Shown: positions 36,339 through 49,079 of the stretch, piece after piece
Position numbering within the stretch: the first letter of the stretch is position 1
Layout: every line of letters starts with the position of its first letter
Source of the DNA: Diphasiastrum complanatum
Taxonomy: Eukaryota; Streptophyta; Lycopodiopsida; Lycopodiales; Lycopodiaceae
Reading direction: 5' to 3'
DNA length: 64,000 bases
Assembly: GCA_029204225.1 (NCBI GenBank)
Contig: CM055103.1
Span: 22,562,663-22,626,662 of the forward strand
Program-made: the position numbers and the translations under genes
The notes under the pieces: model-generated
The model's database searches: none
The model's input: only the letters and a program-made list of their open reading frames with translations
Told to the model about the DNA's origin: nothing

Positions 36339-36388
<50 letters not shown>
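36339..36388 (+). repeat. (GA)n microsatellite
   Basis: About 25 perfect GA units. Unlike the tracts near 48-51 kb, no LINE 3' end follows it. Confidence 0.97.
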
Positions 36389-36390
<2 letters not shown>

Positions 36391-36686
36391 TGTAATTTTT
36401 TTTTTGCCATAATAGTTTCACACACCTTATGCCTAGAAAGTGCATGTAAATTTTTTTTATAGCAACAAAAAATGTAAAAACAAATTTCACGCCGAGGAAG
36501 GACGTTGCTTTGGGGCATTCCACCCGGGGAAGGGTGTCTGCCTGCCCTTAGGTGGATGCCCTTCCTCGGCAAAAATTACATCACGGAATGTCTCTTCCGC
36601 TTGGGGAAGGGCTTCTGCCCTCAGACTAAACCGCCCCCCCCGCCCCCAAAAAAAAAAAAAAAAACCCAATCAAAAAAATGCTTAAA

Positions 36687-36826
36687 TATAGAAAGGCAAA
36701 TAACAAGTTTCCGCCCTTAAGCAAACGCCCTTCCTCGATGGAGCGGCCTTAAAAAATATAGAAAGGCAAATAAGAAGTTTCCGCCCTTAAGCAAACGCCC
36801 TTCCTCGATGGAGCGGCCTTAGAACG
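36687..36826 (+). repeat. 70-bp tandem duplication
   Basis: Two near-identical units with period 70 (starting at 36687 and 36757) contain GAAAGGCAAATAA, TTTCCGCCCTTAAGC and CCTTCCTCGATGGAGCGG. The surrounding 36480-36640 has related GC-richer words (CGAGGAAGG and its complement), suggesting older copies. Confidence 0.9.
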
Positions 36827-36829
36827 AAC

Positions 36830-38190
36830 CTTACAAAACCCCTTCCCCCCCACCTCCCAAAAAAAAAGAAAAGAAACAATAAAAGAAGGTCCTTCAGTTG
36901 AGAAAGGCAAACAAGAAGTTTTTTCTGTTTCTTGTTGTTAAAGTTATAAAGTTATGATCGTTTTGAGACTTCTTTTAATTGCGTTCTAGTCCCATGATTA
37001 GCTAAGCTAATAATACATTCTAGAATGGGCCCGTAAAGCTGCATCTGTTCTAAGCGAGAGCACGGGCTGCTACACGCTCCACATCGCTATCACATTTGTA
37101 TTAAAAGTAGTGGAGGAAACTGGAAGTTGGTTTTCAAGAAGATTTAACTCAAGGCTGTTGTGGCGGGTGTGATCATCGAAGCCACTTTACTTTCTGTTGC
37201 CTCATGCACCTCTTCTCTTGATCTCTGTCTCTGTCTCTGTGTATTTGCTTTAAACGTGAACAAATCAGTTGACAGCGAAGCCTGTGAGCGCCATGCCTTC
37301 AATCTGTACCTTCGCCAATGGTGGTACCAACCAGTTGCTGAAATGTTTTGATCATTAAATACGTGAACGGTAAGAATATGGTGAGAATACTCATTTTGCC
37401 AAATGATCATGTAGACAGAGTAGTTCTGTATTCTCATTTGCAGTAGCTGTCGCTGACATGTTACTTGCTTCAAAGCTGGCTTCCGGGGAAAAATCTTGCA
37501 ATGCTGCTATTCCGGAACTCCCAGGGAAATTATGAGCATATGCTGATGTTCATACTGCCACGGAACTTCTAGTAAGAATCAGCATATTGTATTGCCTTCC
37601 AGTCATTCTGACTCACCTATATTTAGCTGGTATTTGCATGGATTCTTGACATTATATGGAGATGAAATAATGCTTCTGTTCTTTCACGAGTTACATTTAC
37701 GAAATCTCAACACATATTTTTTGTTTATAACCTGGCACCGTCTCGAGTTGAAGGCATTCCGGTAAAATGTGTTGTGATCCCTGAGAAAGCTCGGACACCG
37801 ATCTGTGAACTCACATTTTGCGTCAATGGAAGGCCCTAAACGAGCACGACTAGATCGGAGATAAATGTGATCTGGAGAACTCCTTAGGCTTGTACACTCT
37901 TTACCTCTTCGCCTTCCATGGTCATCTGACAGTTTATGCAATCGCTCTTATTGGTATGTTCTTCTATTTTGCAGCCATATTTTTTTGGTTACTTCCGTAG
38001 ATATTAGCTATACACTCTTGCAAGCGTGGTACTTATTTATGTTAAATTTCAACTTCGTATGTCATCTATTGTGCTCAATTTTTAGTCAGCGTTCAACCTG
38101 TCAGAGTGTCTACGGTTATTAGTTCGACATTATGAAAAGTTAAAGAACGGGTTGCTATCTAGATTTATTGAGGTCATGAACGACGGAATT
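36830..38190. other. Non-coding stretch
   Basis: Somewhat higher in GC than its surroundings, with short frames in both strands but no domain, no splice pattern and no repeat that I could confirm. Confidence 0.4.
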
Positions 38191-39002
38191 TTAACCAAAT
38201 CGCCTACGAATTTAGACACAATCGTCTGCCAAACCAGAAATCGACATAGAACTAAGAGTCGAAATCAGTGTTATGACCTTGTATTAAAATCCTGCAGGGA
38301 GTCGAAATCGGCATTTTGTCTCAGTATCGACATCCCACTCAGGGTCGAATTGGAATTTCGACTCAGGTCGGGGTCGAAATCAATAACTGTACTTCGACTC
38401 AGTGGCGATACCCGGCCCGGTACCGATATCATTCGACTCAGTCTCGATATCTGTACAGTGGCTATTTCGATTCCAGATCGACATTGAAATAACACTGTCT
38501 CGAAGATTTCCTGAATCAAAGTCGAAATAAGGGTGCAGAATTCCTTATATTTGCTGGCCGCCACCTACACTTTTTCAGATCACAAACTGTTTCTGCTTTG
38601 AGATATCTATTCACTGTCAACTATCACTTATTAGGAAGTGTGGCTAACACTCCATCGACTTCTAACACATTCACCTTCATAACTGGGAATGAATATCAAA
38701 TTATATCAGACACAGCAAAACATTACTGAGTATTACAACGGAGCTCAGACGCAGAAACAAAAGTAGTTGATTGCTATATTTTGCAACGGAAAATGCCATG
38801 CTCTGCTCGCTGCACACGAGGGCTTCAATTTCTGTTTTGCTAATATATCTTTCAATCTCAATCTTTGATAAACAAAAACAAAACAATCTTTCTACTGATT
38901 TATCTCTAACTAACTGATTCACCACTGGAGATTGACATGGACAGTTTGTCTTATATGAGAACGTGAGAAGTGGAGAAAGTTTTACACTTCACGATTCTAA
39001 CA
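38191..39002 (-). repeat. Copia 3' LTR, old
   Basis: On the minus strand TTCAAGAGGGG precedes TGTTAGAATCG at 39002. Sequence 38195-38715 is directly repeated at 41395-41905. The LTR contains many copies of TCGAAAT and TCGACT-like words, which yield spurious long frames. Confidence 0.75.
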
Positions 39003-41300
39003 CCCCTCTTGAATTTCAGAACTTCATCCAATCCCTAGCCTTGCTTTATGATAATCAAATAATATCTTCTCAAGTGACTTTGTAAAGATGTCTGCTGTCA
39101 TCTTAGTTGATTAATGAACTCAACTATCATTTCTGGTTTCTTTATTACATCCCTTATGTGATGATACTTCAAAGGAATGTGTTTTGTCCTGGAATGGAAA
39201 ACTGGATCCTTTGACAACTGGTTGCACTCTGACTATCTAGTATTATAACAAATAGCTTTGTCTGTTCAGCTCAAATTATTTGAGAATATTTCTCAGCCAT
39301 ACTACCTCATTTGCGTTTTTTGAAGCTGCTACACATTTTTGCAGGTTGATTGAGCAATGAGTGTTTGCTTTTTGCATATCTAACTGATATCTCCTTTACA
39401 AAACCTATGATAGACTTGTTGTCATCCTTGCAGCTTCCCTAACTAGCATCACTGTAGGCTTCAAGAATTATATCCTTTTGGCCATTGTATATGATACCTA
39501 CATCAGATGTCTTCTTTAGATATCGTAAAAACCTTTTATTCGCCAATGCACTTTTCATGGATCGCTCAAAAATCAGCAGTGAGTAATAGCGAATGCTGTG
39601 TCAGGTCTTCTGCAGACAGTAAGATACATGAGACTCCCGATCAGATTTCGATAAGCAATAGCCTGATACTGGTCATTTTAACAACTGGGGAGAATGTCTC
39701 AAAATAATCTCTTCCATAGGTCCTTTGCTACCATTCTGGCTTTAAATCTTTCCACAGTTCCATCGACTTTGGTTTTGTTCTTGTATACCCGTTTATTATC
39801 AATCACCATCCTTCCCTCTGGCAATTTTGAGAGACTTCATGCTTAATACTTCCTCATTGATTCTATCTCCTTTTCCATTACCTGCTGCCACTCCTTACTT
39901 GCCACTGCTACTCATTGCCTCTTGATAATTCACAGGATCCTCAGTGATTCCACTGAGATCTCTTGTGTGAACATTGTTGATCTGAGCATTCTCAATTAGT
40001 TGATGGTCTTCGAGTTCTGACAGCTCGTTGTATTCCTCTGATTCAGCTTGTCTTGGCTGATTATCTGGTCGATCAATGACTTGGTTTTGTGTGGCTCCTT
40101 CTGGCTGCTCAATTTTTAACTAGCAGATCAATTATGTCATCCCCCTCTTTGGCTTGTCTTGTTATCCGTCATCTGATAAGTTCCAATAGTCCGAACAGAT
40201 TTGTCAGACATTTCTTCTAGGTCTCTCATTGAACTTCACATCTCTGATTATGAATATCTTAGCTCACTGGATCAAATAATCTGTAGCTATGAGACTCCCG
40301 GAATTTCCAATGAACAACTTTCTCAGAGATCTCTCACCAAGCTTTCTGATATGCTGCAGAGTATAAGGAATCATGTACTGCCTGGCTATACCTTGCAGAA
40401 ATCTTAGTCATCACTAGTGAATTCACCATTTTTATATATTCTGAGAATTTTCAAACTCTTGCTCATCTGCTTTTCTGCAAATGCCTTAAAATCATTGAAA
40501 GCTTTAATTGCATCTTTGATTCAAAGAAGTAGATGAATGTCATGCTTTTCTGCGATTGGGGTGAGGCACCTTGTCATTGTGCCAATGGGGTGAGATTCGG
40601 TGTTGGGCATGAAACTTGGTTCCGTAGGTTGTATCGGTAGTCAATTGTATCGTGGTTGTTGATATTGCGGAAATGGCAGTATCGTGTGGGCCACTATAAC
40701 CTCTGTCGCAACTACGGACACTCATTTCTTGTGTGATTGCCTGCGTAGTGTGGATGCCAAGTGGACTCTCTCCTAGGATGGGCGTGGGTGGGTCCTGTTT
40801 GCAAGCCTTTCAGCTTCTGGGCGACTGTCGTGGTAAGGTAATCATCTATAAAGGTGATGAAGCACTTTGATTCTGACAGTGAATTAACCTTCATGAGACC
40901 ACACAAGTTTGAATGAGCAAGTTCCAAAATTGTCTTTGGTAGCTGCAGGGATTTCTCTAGCTGCAAAGATCTCTTCCATTTTGCTCGCATGTTTCTTCTG
41001 GTCTTCACCATCCCATTTCATATTCAGCAATTGAATGCTTAAGAGCAGGACTTGTGTTGCTGACTTGCTCTCAAAATAGGACTTCAGATTTCTTTGCTGC
41101 TGTTTCAATTTGCCATGGTCGTCAAGGTTTCTTCTGACAAAGATAAGGATCTTTGAGGCTGGTTTGTCATCTTTGAGGCTCCATTCATTCATTGCCCTTG
41201 CATCTCCACTTTTTGGCATCGGATTTGTTCCTTCTACCAAGCTTCACAGTCCTTCACCTCCTTCCAAAATCTGTAATTTGTTGTATCCTATATAATGACA
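39003..41300 (-). pseudogene. Ty1/copia gag-pol, heavily decayed
   Basis: Minus-strand fragments in order: gag-like MNEWSLKDDKPASKI (about 41190) and LKSYFESKSATQVLLL; integrase LAHSNLCGLMKVNSLSESKC and FITFIDDY (about 40850); FNDFKAFAEKQMSKSLKILR (about 40450); DPVNYQEAM (about 39930) and KTKVDGTVERFKARMVAKG (about 39750) at the RT start; and near 39600 RNLIGSLMYLT followed by CRRPDTAFAI. Frequent stops, frameshifts and deletions make it clearly dead; no RT active-site box survives that I can see. Confidence 0.75.
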
Positions 41301-41377
41301 GTCTTTTGCAGCGAATTTGAGGCCATTATTGGATGTCCTTTCAAATAGATACAAGATGTGAAGTGGTGGTACAACCT

Positions 41378-41389
41378 TCTTTGATACCA
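41378..41389 (-). other. Primer-binding site of the old copia
   Basis: On the minus strand TGGTATCAAAG follows the LTR end, an eroded initiator tRNA-Met primer site. It fixes the element's orientation. Confidence 0.6.
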
Positions 41390-41905
41390 TTAGTCAGAAC
41401 AAAATCGCCTATGAATTCACACTCGATATTGTCGAGTCAAAATCAGTATTTTGACCTTGTATTGAAATTCCGTAGGGAGTTGAAATTGGCATTTTGTCTC
41501 AATGTTGACACCCTCGATGATCCTGCTTGGGGTCAAAATCAGACTTTTGACTCAGATCAGGGTTGAAATCAATATCTGTACTTCGACTCAGTGGTAATAC
41601 CTGACTTAGTATCGATATCAGTATTTCAACTCCGTGTCAATATCGTAGGGTCGCTATTTCAATTCTGGATTGATATTAAAATAACAGTTTCAGTATCGCA
41701 ATTTTCCTCAACTGAAATTGAAATAAGGGTGTGGAATTCACTAGATTTTCTGGCTATCACCTACACTTTTTTGGATCACAAACTGTTTCTCCTAGAGATA
41801 TCTATTCACTGTTAGGCTGTAGACCTCTAATGCATTCACCTCTAATGCATTCACCTTTATAACTAAGAACGAATATAAAAATAGATCAGACACAACAAAA
41901 CATTA
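41390..41905 (-). repeat. Copia 5' LTR, truncated
   Basis: Direct-repeat partner of 38191-38715. Similarity ends at about 41905 (CAAAACATTA), about 300 bp short of the full LTR length shown by the other copy. Confidence 0.7.
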
Positions 41906-44900
41906 AAATTTGAATCGATGTTTATTCGATTTGAAACCTGATACTATTTGGGGTTTGATTGAACATTTCCCAAATGTTGATTTGTTCGGAATTTATTCGA
42001 ATGTCATTCGACTCGACTCTATAGTTGCTCAAATGATTATTTGAGATTCTGATATTGTTCGAATGTTTAATTGAGCATCAGCTGTTCGAACATTAGTTGT
42101 TTGAATATCAGTTATTCGAGTATCATTTGAATTACTGTTTGAACATAAAACAGGGACAGAGCATATCAGAGTCCTATTCTTTCATGCTGATTGAAAAACA
42201 TAAAGTGAGACTAGATCAGAATTGTACGCATCATAAATGCTATATCATCATCTGCAAATATAGATTATCTTTTCCACAAGGGAGATGGCTACATGCACAT
42301 GTTTTTGTCAGGATATTTCCGACTGATATTCTTGATACTGTCTCAGAATGATAATGCTTCCTGTATGGCACTTTCTCTGATAGTGCAATCACTTTGCAAA
42401 CTATTCCTAGATTAGTTTGGGTTGCCACCAATATTCGTTAGCTGTCCTTGTTTGTTATTCGCTGGTGGCTGTCACGATCTGTCCTTGTGATCTTCTTGAC
42501 GGTCAACATGGAAGTGTTGAACTGCAAAATTCACCTTCTCCAACAGTAAGAGACTGATGGTGTAAGGAGGTTTACGGAAAGTCCATCATGGTTCGGAATC
42601 TTTTAGTAGTTAGTCCATGTCAGAAAAGTCCATCATGGTTCGGAATCTTTTAGTAGTTAGGCCATGTTGGAAAAGTTGTTTGTTGTGCTCAAGATTCATG
42701 GAGTTGGGTTTGCATTCGCAGGTTGACTGCTCCTTTTTTGAAAAGCAAGAATTGTAGGTTATTGCTTTGTTGCATTAGTGTATGGTAGATTTCCATCAAC
42801 ATAGGTGCTTATGGAATTTAAGGCAGTTTGCTTTCAAGCAGAAGGGGGCATTTGCTGTCTATGTTAAGTATTGCAGTCTGCACAACTTCAACTATCATGT
42901 ATACATTGTATTATGCAATGAAAGTATTTGGATCAAAACTAATTTGTTATGCTGGGGTGGTAGGGTTCATATCTTGAATGCATGTTGTTTCTTTTGATGT
43001 TCAAGGATGATCTTTAGCATATCACAATGTTCTACGGTTTTCAAAATACAAAATTGGCATTCAATGACTCTGAAAATACGTTACCTTAACAATGAATAAA
43101 CTTATTTTACTAGGATAATACATTAAATATTGTGCACCATAAGGTGTAGACTTGTTTGGCATGGTATAATGGAATTCATGACTCAAGCTGATCTTTGCAT
43201 ATCTGCCACCTCAAGTTAAGTAACTCATAATCTTCCCACATGTGGTGAGTTTGTGTATCCTGCTTGAGTTGGGCTCTCCCAAGTGTCAAAATCTGACACT
43301 ATCGTGTAATGTTGAAATCTGACACATTTAAAAAAACCATGAAAACCCTCTTCAAAGTAAAAGAGACAATAGTGTGAAGAGAGATACTTTGAAACCAAGG
43401 CTTTTTCAACCCTTTAACTTTAAGATTGTTTCACTATAACTATAAATTCTAAGAACAAGCCTTAAAATATTGAAAAAAAAAACCCTAACCAACTACCCTC
43501 GCACTGCTTATCAACTTTCGTAAATTAGGGTTAGAAAAGAAGAGAAAAACTTTGCCAAAAATTTTCAAACCCTTAGTGAAACCCTAAATTTAAAAAACAA
43601 AAGAAAAACCCCCTTGTTTCCTAAGTTGTCATATTTCCAGTTCTTCCACCGATTTTTGAACTCCCATACCTTTTTCGTTTGAGCTCGGATCTCTGTACTG
43701 TAAAAAGCTAAAGTGCTTAGCTCAACCCAACAAACAATATGGCACCTAAAAAAATCAGGTGAACATGAATGAACTTTTAACCAATTCGGACGTTGTCTTT
43801 TTTGCCATACAACAAAGTATCGAATAAAATGTACAAATATTGTGATATTACATGATAAACTAGCCATGATAAAGTACATGATGATGCCAAGCTTTAATTA
43901 TGCATTTAGTAATATTGTACAAAGACTAGATGCCAGTCATAATCTTGGTAATACCAACATGAATCTTTTGCCATCCATAAATGCCAATTTTTATTTTGGT
44001 ACGACCGTTGATGATCTCACAACAACGCTTCCTATAATCCAAGGCAATCTTCCAAGCCAAAGATGCGCAGAGGGTTGCAAATTTTTCAGAAATACCCTAG
44101 ATGGTTGATCAAGTGCATCAAAAGGGCATGAAATTTTGCAGGAATTGGAGCCAACAAAGGAGGACAGTCCAACCTGGAAGGATGGCAGGAAAGTGTGCAA
44201 TTTCTGAGCTGGAAAACAGGTCAAACGAAGTTTAAAAATTCTGATTTTTAGGCTGTAGGTCCAATGCTGATAGAGGAGGGACTGGAATCTGTGATTTCGA
44301 CCCCCCAAATCTTTGCCGAAATAACTCAAATAACTTGTGGTTGGCTGTGTACTATTGTGGCTTAGTGTGGGAGGGCCTTATCTTTGCTGATTTGGACGAT
44401 TGGACAGCTAGGAAGCAACTATGGTATGCCGTACCAGCCAGGATAGACCCGGTGTGTTTGATTGGAGATAGTTTTGTGAGTCAGAAACCCTTGTTTCCCC
44501 ACATTTTAGACCTCTAATCGGGTGGACATGTCTGCAGCACTGTGATTATGAATCCACAAGAAGGTACGACTGCAAGATTGACAAGCGGTGAGGAAATGGC
44601 AGCCAAGGTGGGTGCCATGGAGGTGATTTTTCAACAAATCCTTGAACGTTGAAGACATTAAGATCCTCACAAGAACCGGAAGTGATATGATTGTTCTCGT
44701 GTTTCGTTTTGTGGAGGGCTTGCATGGAAGTCTCAAAACCTTTCATTGTATAGAAGCAGTGTTGTAACCTCCAAGGAGCAATTCAGATAGCTCTGTGTTT
44801 GAAACACGGTAATAAGGTTAGTGGTGAGCCTTGGCCTCAGGCGGTGTTTGGCCTTGGGATAAGAAGAAGCTCATAATACATAAATTTTTTTGCAAATATT

Positions 44901-45215
44901 ACCATCAAATCCCCCATTACAAAACCTGTTTTTTGAATACCATATTGCAAAAAAAAAAAAAAAACGTTCCAGGATCAAGTTACGGATCAGAATCCGGAAC
45001 GTGGAGTGCATCTATGATATATATACAACCAAACTCCTCCCAACTAAGCATGGTTCCACATCACAACAAAATCAAGTCATAGTCATCTGTTGTCACTTAC
45101 CTGGTTTTGCCCATCAACAATCATGATCACTACACTTTGTACTCTAGAGTCTGTAGATACAAATAACATCCTAGATTGTGCCCATGGCTTGCTGCTATTG
45201 AATGTGGAGTGCTTA
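41906..45215. other. Non-coding stretch with a small tandem duplication
   Basis: Around 42000-42150 the word TTCGAA/GTTCGAA recurs. A 47-bp direct duplication lies at 42578-42671 (shared GTCCATCATGGTTCGGAATC). No coding region is supportable; frames near 43842-44108 and 44335-44517 have no recognisable domain. Confidence 0.4.
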
Positions 45216-45217
45216 GT

Positions 45218-45231
45218 TATATATATATATT

Positions 45232-45258
<27 letters not shown>
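45218..45258 (+). repeat. (TA)n and (GT)n microsatellite
   Basis: Six to seven TA units, then about 13 GT units. Confidence 0.95.
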
Positions 45259-45263
<5 letters not shown>

Positions 45264-47651
45264 ACATGAAATTTCCTATTAACATGAATTATAAGCTAGT
45301 CTGGAAGACCATATTCCATAGAACTAAGCTGGTATTGGATAGGAGATTGAGGTGAGTGTGGAATCACATTCATCTAATTGTTTCTAGCACCAAATCAAAG
45401 GTAGGTGATTTAGGAAATGCAGTCTCCAAGAGGATCTAGCAACCTCGAATAAGATTGGAGACAATTAATTAAGTAGTTGAGTTTTCAAGGAATATCCAGT
45501 AGCCTGGAAAGGACTACCATTATCATAGGACACACGGCAGAGACAACAAAGGTTAAGGAGGGTGTATCAAGATTTCATCATTGAGGAGAAGTGATTTTCC
45601 AAAAGGGAAAGGATTGTTAGCCGTTGGTCTCAAACCTAACTTTAACCCAGACTAATCGGTTACCCAAGGTCCAATTGATTGTAAGCTACGATAAAGGCTG
45701 GTAACCATGGCTAGGCATCTGGCCCTAGCAGATTGGTCTGTTATCCTCCTTTGTTCCACTCCTCTCTCTAGTGTCGCCTACTATAGGAGGTGATGGACAG
45801 TTTAGATGTAGTATCCCAATTTCCTGCAGCAAAAGTAAGAATTTGGATGGCCTTGAATCTTTACTTTTCGTGGGTAAGTTGTTTTGCCTTCCGAATTATA
45901 TCATTTCTGGTGGAGAATAGGCTTAACTTGCACAACCTGCAATCTGAAAGATGAGCTAAAGACTGAAAGTATCTTTTATCTTAGAATGATTTTTTTGCCG
46001 AACACTCTCTAAGGATGCATCTGAATCTCACCAAGAAGGGGAGGTTGTAACAATCCATGCACATTGCAGGCACCTGGATATTTTTGACGTTTTTACCTGA
46101 AAAGTCCCCTGTGCCTTTTATTGTTTGCATTAGATCTTTATTATGAACCTGATATTAGTACTAGTTCAGCTTCCTTTTCATCGGGAAATTGAATAAATAT
46201 AAATTCTTCCCTAAAGTTTTGATTATCTGCAATAGCTTACATAGGCAGTTAGTATTGATCACAAAAAGTACGAACAATTCGTTTTGATGCTCCAGTCTGA
46301 CCAATCTGTTGATCCTCTTGCCATTTGCTTGAAATTGTCCAATAGAAACTAGGTCCTTAAACCAGTGATTTAATGACACTGCAGCCGCCCTGATTCTATT
46401 ATCTCCTTTCTGGCTGAAGCTGTGCCTGCAAAGCAAACCATTTGCTTTCCAAACCTTGTATTCTCACCCTGGAACCCCCTGGAGGAGCTTAGTGAGTTTA
46501 AAAATCTTATAAGTTTGCTCTAGAATTGTTTTCAAACCAAGGCTCTGTGTTATTCTGCAAGGAAGTTCTTGCAACATCTTGCTTCTCATATGATGTTTCT
46601 GTCTTTATGATAGTTTATCTTCATGTTACTTTGAGCAGTTCTCATTCAAAATGGCCTTATCTACACTGGTTGAAACTTGATTTTGGATCTGATTGTTTGC
46701 CCCTTTCCGTAAACTCAGGCACTAAATCAATTAGCTCATTGTGTTTTGGCTTTTCTTTTACTGTGTCGTTTTTTTGCCTTGCACACCACCGTCCTTCTTA
46801 ATGACTTTCTCTCCTATTGTCCTCACTGATGTGTTGATTCAAAAATTTGTCTGACATACGTGACATTCTAAAAAGGTACATACAAGTATTGCAATTGAAT
46901 GCTAAATGTTCATTTAACAACAATAAGGTACACAAGGTGCTGTATGTTTACTTTGTTGAGGTTGATACCTCTGTTCAATTCTTCAATAAGAAGTAATATA
47001 TGCTAAAATATGGCATCATGGTATTCTATCTTCACTTTGTTTAGTCAGATGCCTTCTCTTTATCAATACTTAGAATGCATAATATGTCCTAGAACATTAT
47101 ATCATGATAACCTGCTCCTATTTTGTTCCAAGGTCTCTGAAAAGCACTTTATACAGATGATAGTAAGTGATTTGAAAATTTCACTAGTGTGTCTTATGTA
47201 TCTTTCCTATGTTGAAGTTTGCAAAATGTCTTTTCTGTATACGCTCAGTTTTTAAGTTGAAACTCTCATAAACTTTATATACCTTACTCAGTTTTTTGTT
47301 TAATCTCCGGCAGGCTATCAGCATTACAGAAGGAAGAATCGCGTATACTTTCGATTTGTACTTCCTCTGCTGGTTGAGCATCTGAAAGCCAACATTTCTC
47401 AGACACCCCTTGGTCATATAGAGGAAAGCCGAGAACAACCTGGTGCTTGGCTGAGATACAGTAACTAGTTACTTCTCCATTCAACCTGTGGTTCAAGCAG
47501 TGTTCAAGGAAAAGTTATGGTGGCTCACCAATAAATCTCCTCAAAGAGTCATTGCTTGATCAAATGATAATGACTCCCCATTGAAGTTTAAATGCACAGA
47601 GAAGTAATACAGTTCTGAGTGACTTATCTCAAAAGTTCATCAGTCAATTCT
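45259..47651. other. Upstream region of the QUA2-like gene, no supportable gene
   Basis: Short frames only. A TATATA word at about 47276 and a possible exon-like frame at 47313-47470 (preceded by an acceptor-like CCGGCAG) could belong to the 5' region of the downstream gene. Neither has homology that I recognise. Confidence 0.35.
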
Positions 47652-47684
47652 TGACGTGTAATTTCACTGGACATTTGCTTGGAC

Positions 47685-48247
47685 ATGAGTTATTCCAACT
47701 CTACACTCGTCTTCTCAAATGGAGCAAGCCCAATGCATGCCAAGAGCTTAGCAGTGCCTTTTTTGAAATGTGTGGTGCTGTGTTTGCTAAGCATCTTAGT
47801 TCTTGTTGCAGTTTTAGGGCCCACAAAACCCATTGAAGCCACACATTATGTCTATCAAAGATACAGCCATTATTCACAAGTGTTTTTGTCTGATTTTCCC
47901 AAAGAAGTTGCGTTTCTTTCAGATATGATGAAGCCAAAGGTGTTGAGATTCTGTTCAAAAGGCGTAGAGCACTATGTCCCTTGCTACAACATTACTGCTA
48001 ATGTGGAAGCTGGCTTCTTGGATGGGAAAGAGCTTGATCGACATTGTGAAGTATCTAAGCTGCTAAAGCACTGTCTGTGGCCTTCTCCAAATCAGTATCG
48101 TTTGCCCTTGAAATGGCCTTCATCTAGGGACACCCTTTGGAGTGAAAACATAAAGATTGCTAACCACCTGGATATCCTCAATGGACGAAGCTTGGAAAGG
48201 TCTGTTGGGTTTCTTTTAAGGAGCATGTATTCTGATTGTGTCTTCAA

Positions 48248-48319
<72 letters not shown>

Positions 48320-49011
48320 AAGAAAGAAAGAAAGAAAGCTTTATTAATGTCTTTTCCATGCCAAAAGGCATATAAGACTAGTAAATGTACATGTCAAGTA
48401 TGTGGTAGCAATGGGAGCGTATGAAACGTCTCCAAAACGGTAACATAAATAACAAATCCAAAGCTATGAATGTGATGATATATGAAACATGTGGGAGCAT
48501 GTATACTGCTAAAAGTCATGAGTGGGGTATGACACTATCATCCGATCCTGTCCTGCTGATGCTATAAAAGGATGTAATACGGGCCGCATGGAGGGCCACT
48601 GGTGGTCGCTGACGTCGTCTAGGAGGGTGAAGAAGTCTCCTCGTGATAAGTCGAGTAGCTCGTGCTGCAACATGGGTATGTGTGGGGCACTGTCTCCGAT
48701 CTCTATGGGCAGGTAAGTCATCATCACCATCATCATCATCATCATCAAATACTAGGTCTCGTCCTCTCCTCCTGGAGAAGAAAGAAGTGATCTGAGGCTG
48801 AGAAACATGACTCTGCTGGGCTGTCTGACACAGGCCCTGTCGTAGTATAAACATCTCCCCCTTATCATGAGTGCAGCGCATCTGGAGTCCTCATAGGCTA
48901 GGAGGGATCGTAGGGTGACGGGTGTGTCACGGAACAAACAGTGGTATCTCCCTCTGATCTCGTAATATACCGGGCACCTAAAGATAAAGTGCTCCTCTGA
49001 CTCCTCATCCA

Positions 49012-49079
<68 letters not shown>

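Noticed and set aside
38152-38564. Overlapping ORFs of about 100 codons on both strands
   Set aside because: They arise from the repetitive TCGAAAT/TCGACT composition of an LTR that is repeated at 41.4 kb.
46021-46060. Possible polypurine tract plus LTR start (AAGAAGGGGAGG then TGTAACAATCC)
   Set aside because: Suggestive, but no second LTR, no primer site and no pol remnant could be found beside it.
47313-47470. Exon-like open frame after CCGGCAG, upstream of the QUA2-like gene
   Set aside because: The translation matches nothing in the family's N-terminal region that I know, and the stop at 47652 separates it from exon 1 unless spliced. Left as undecided.
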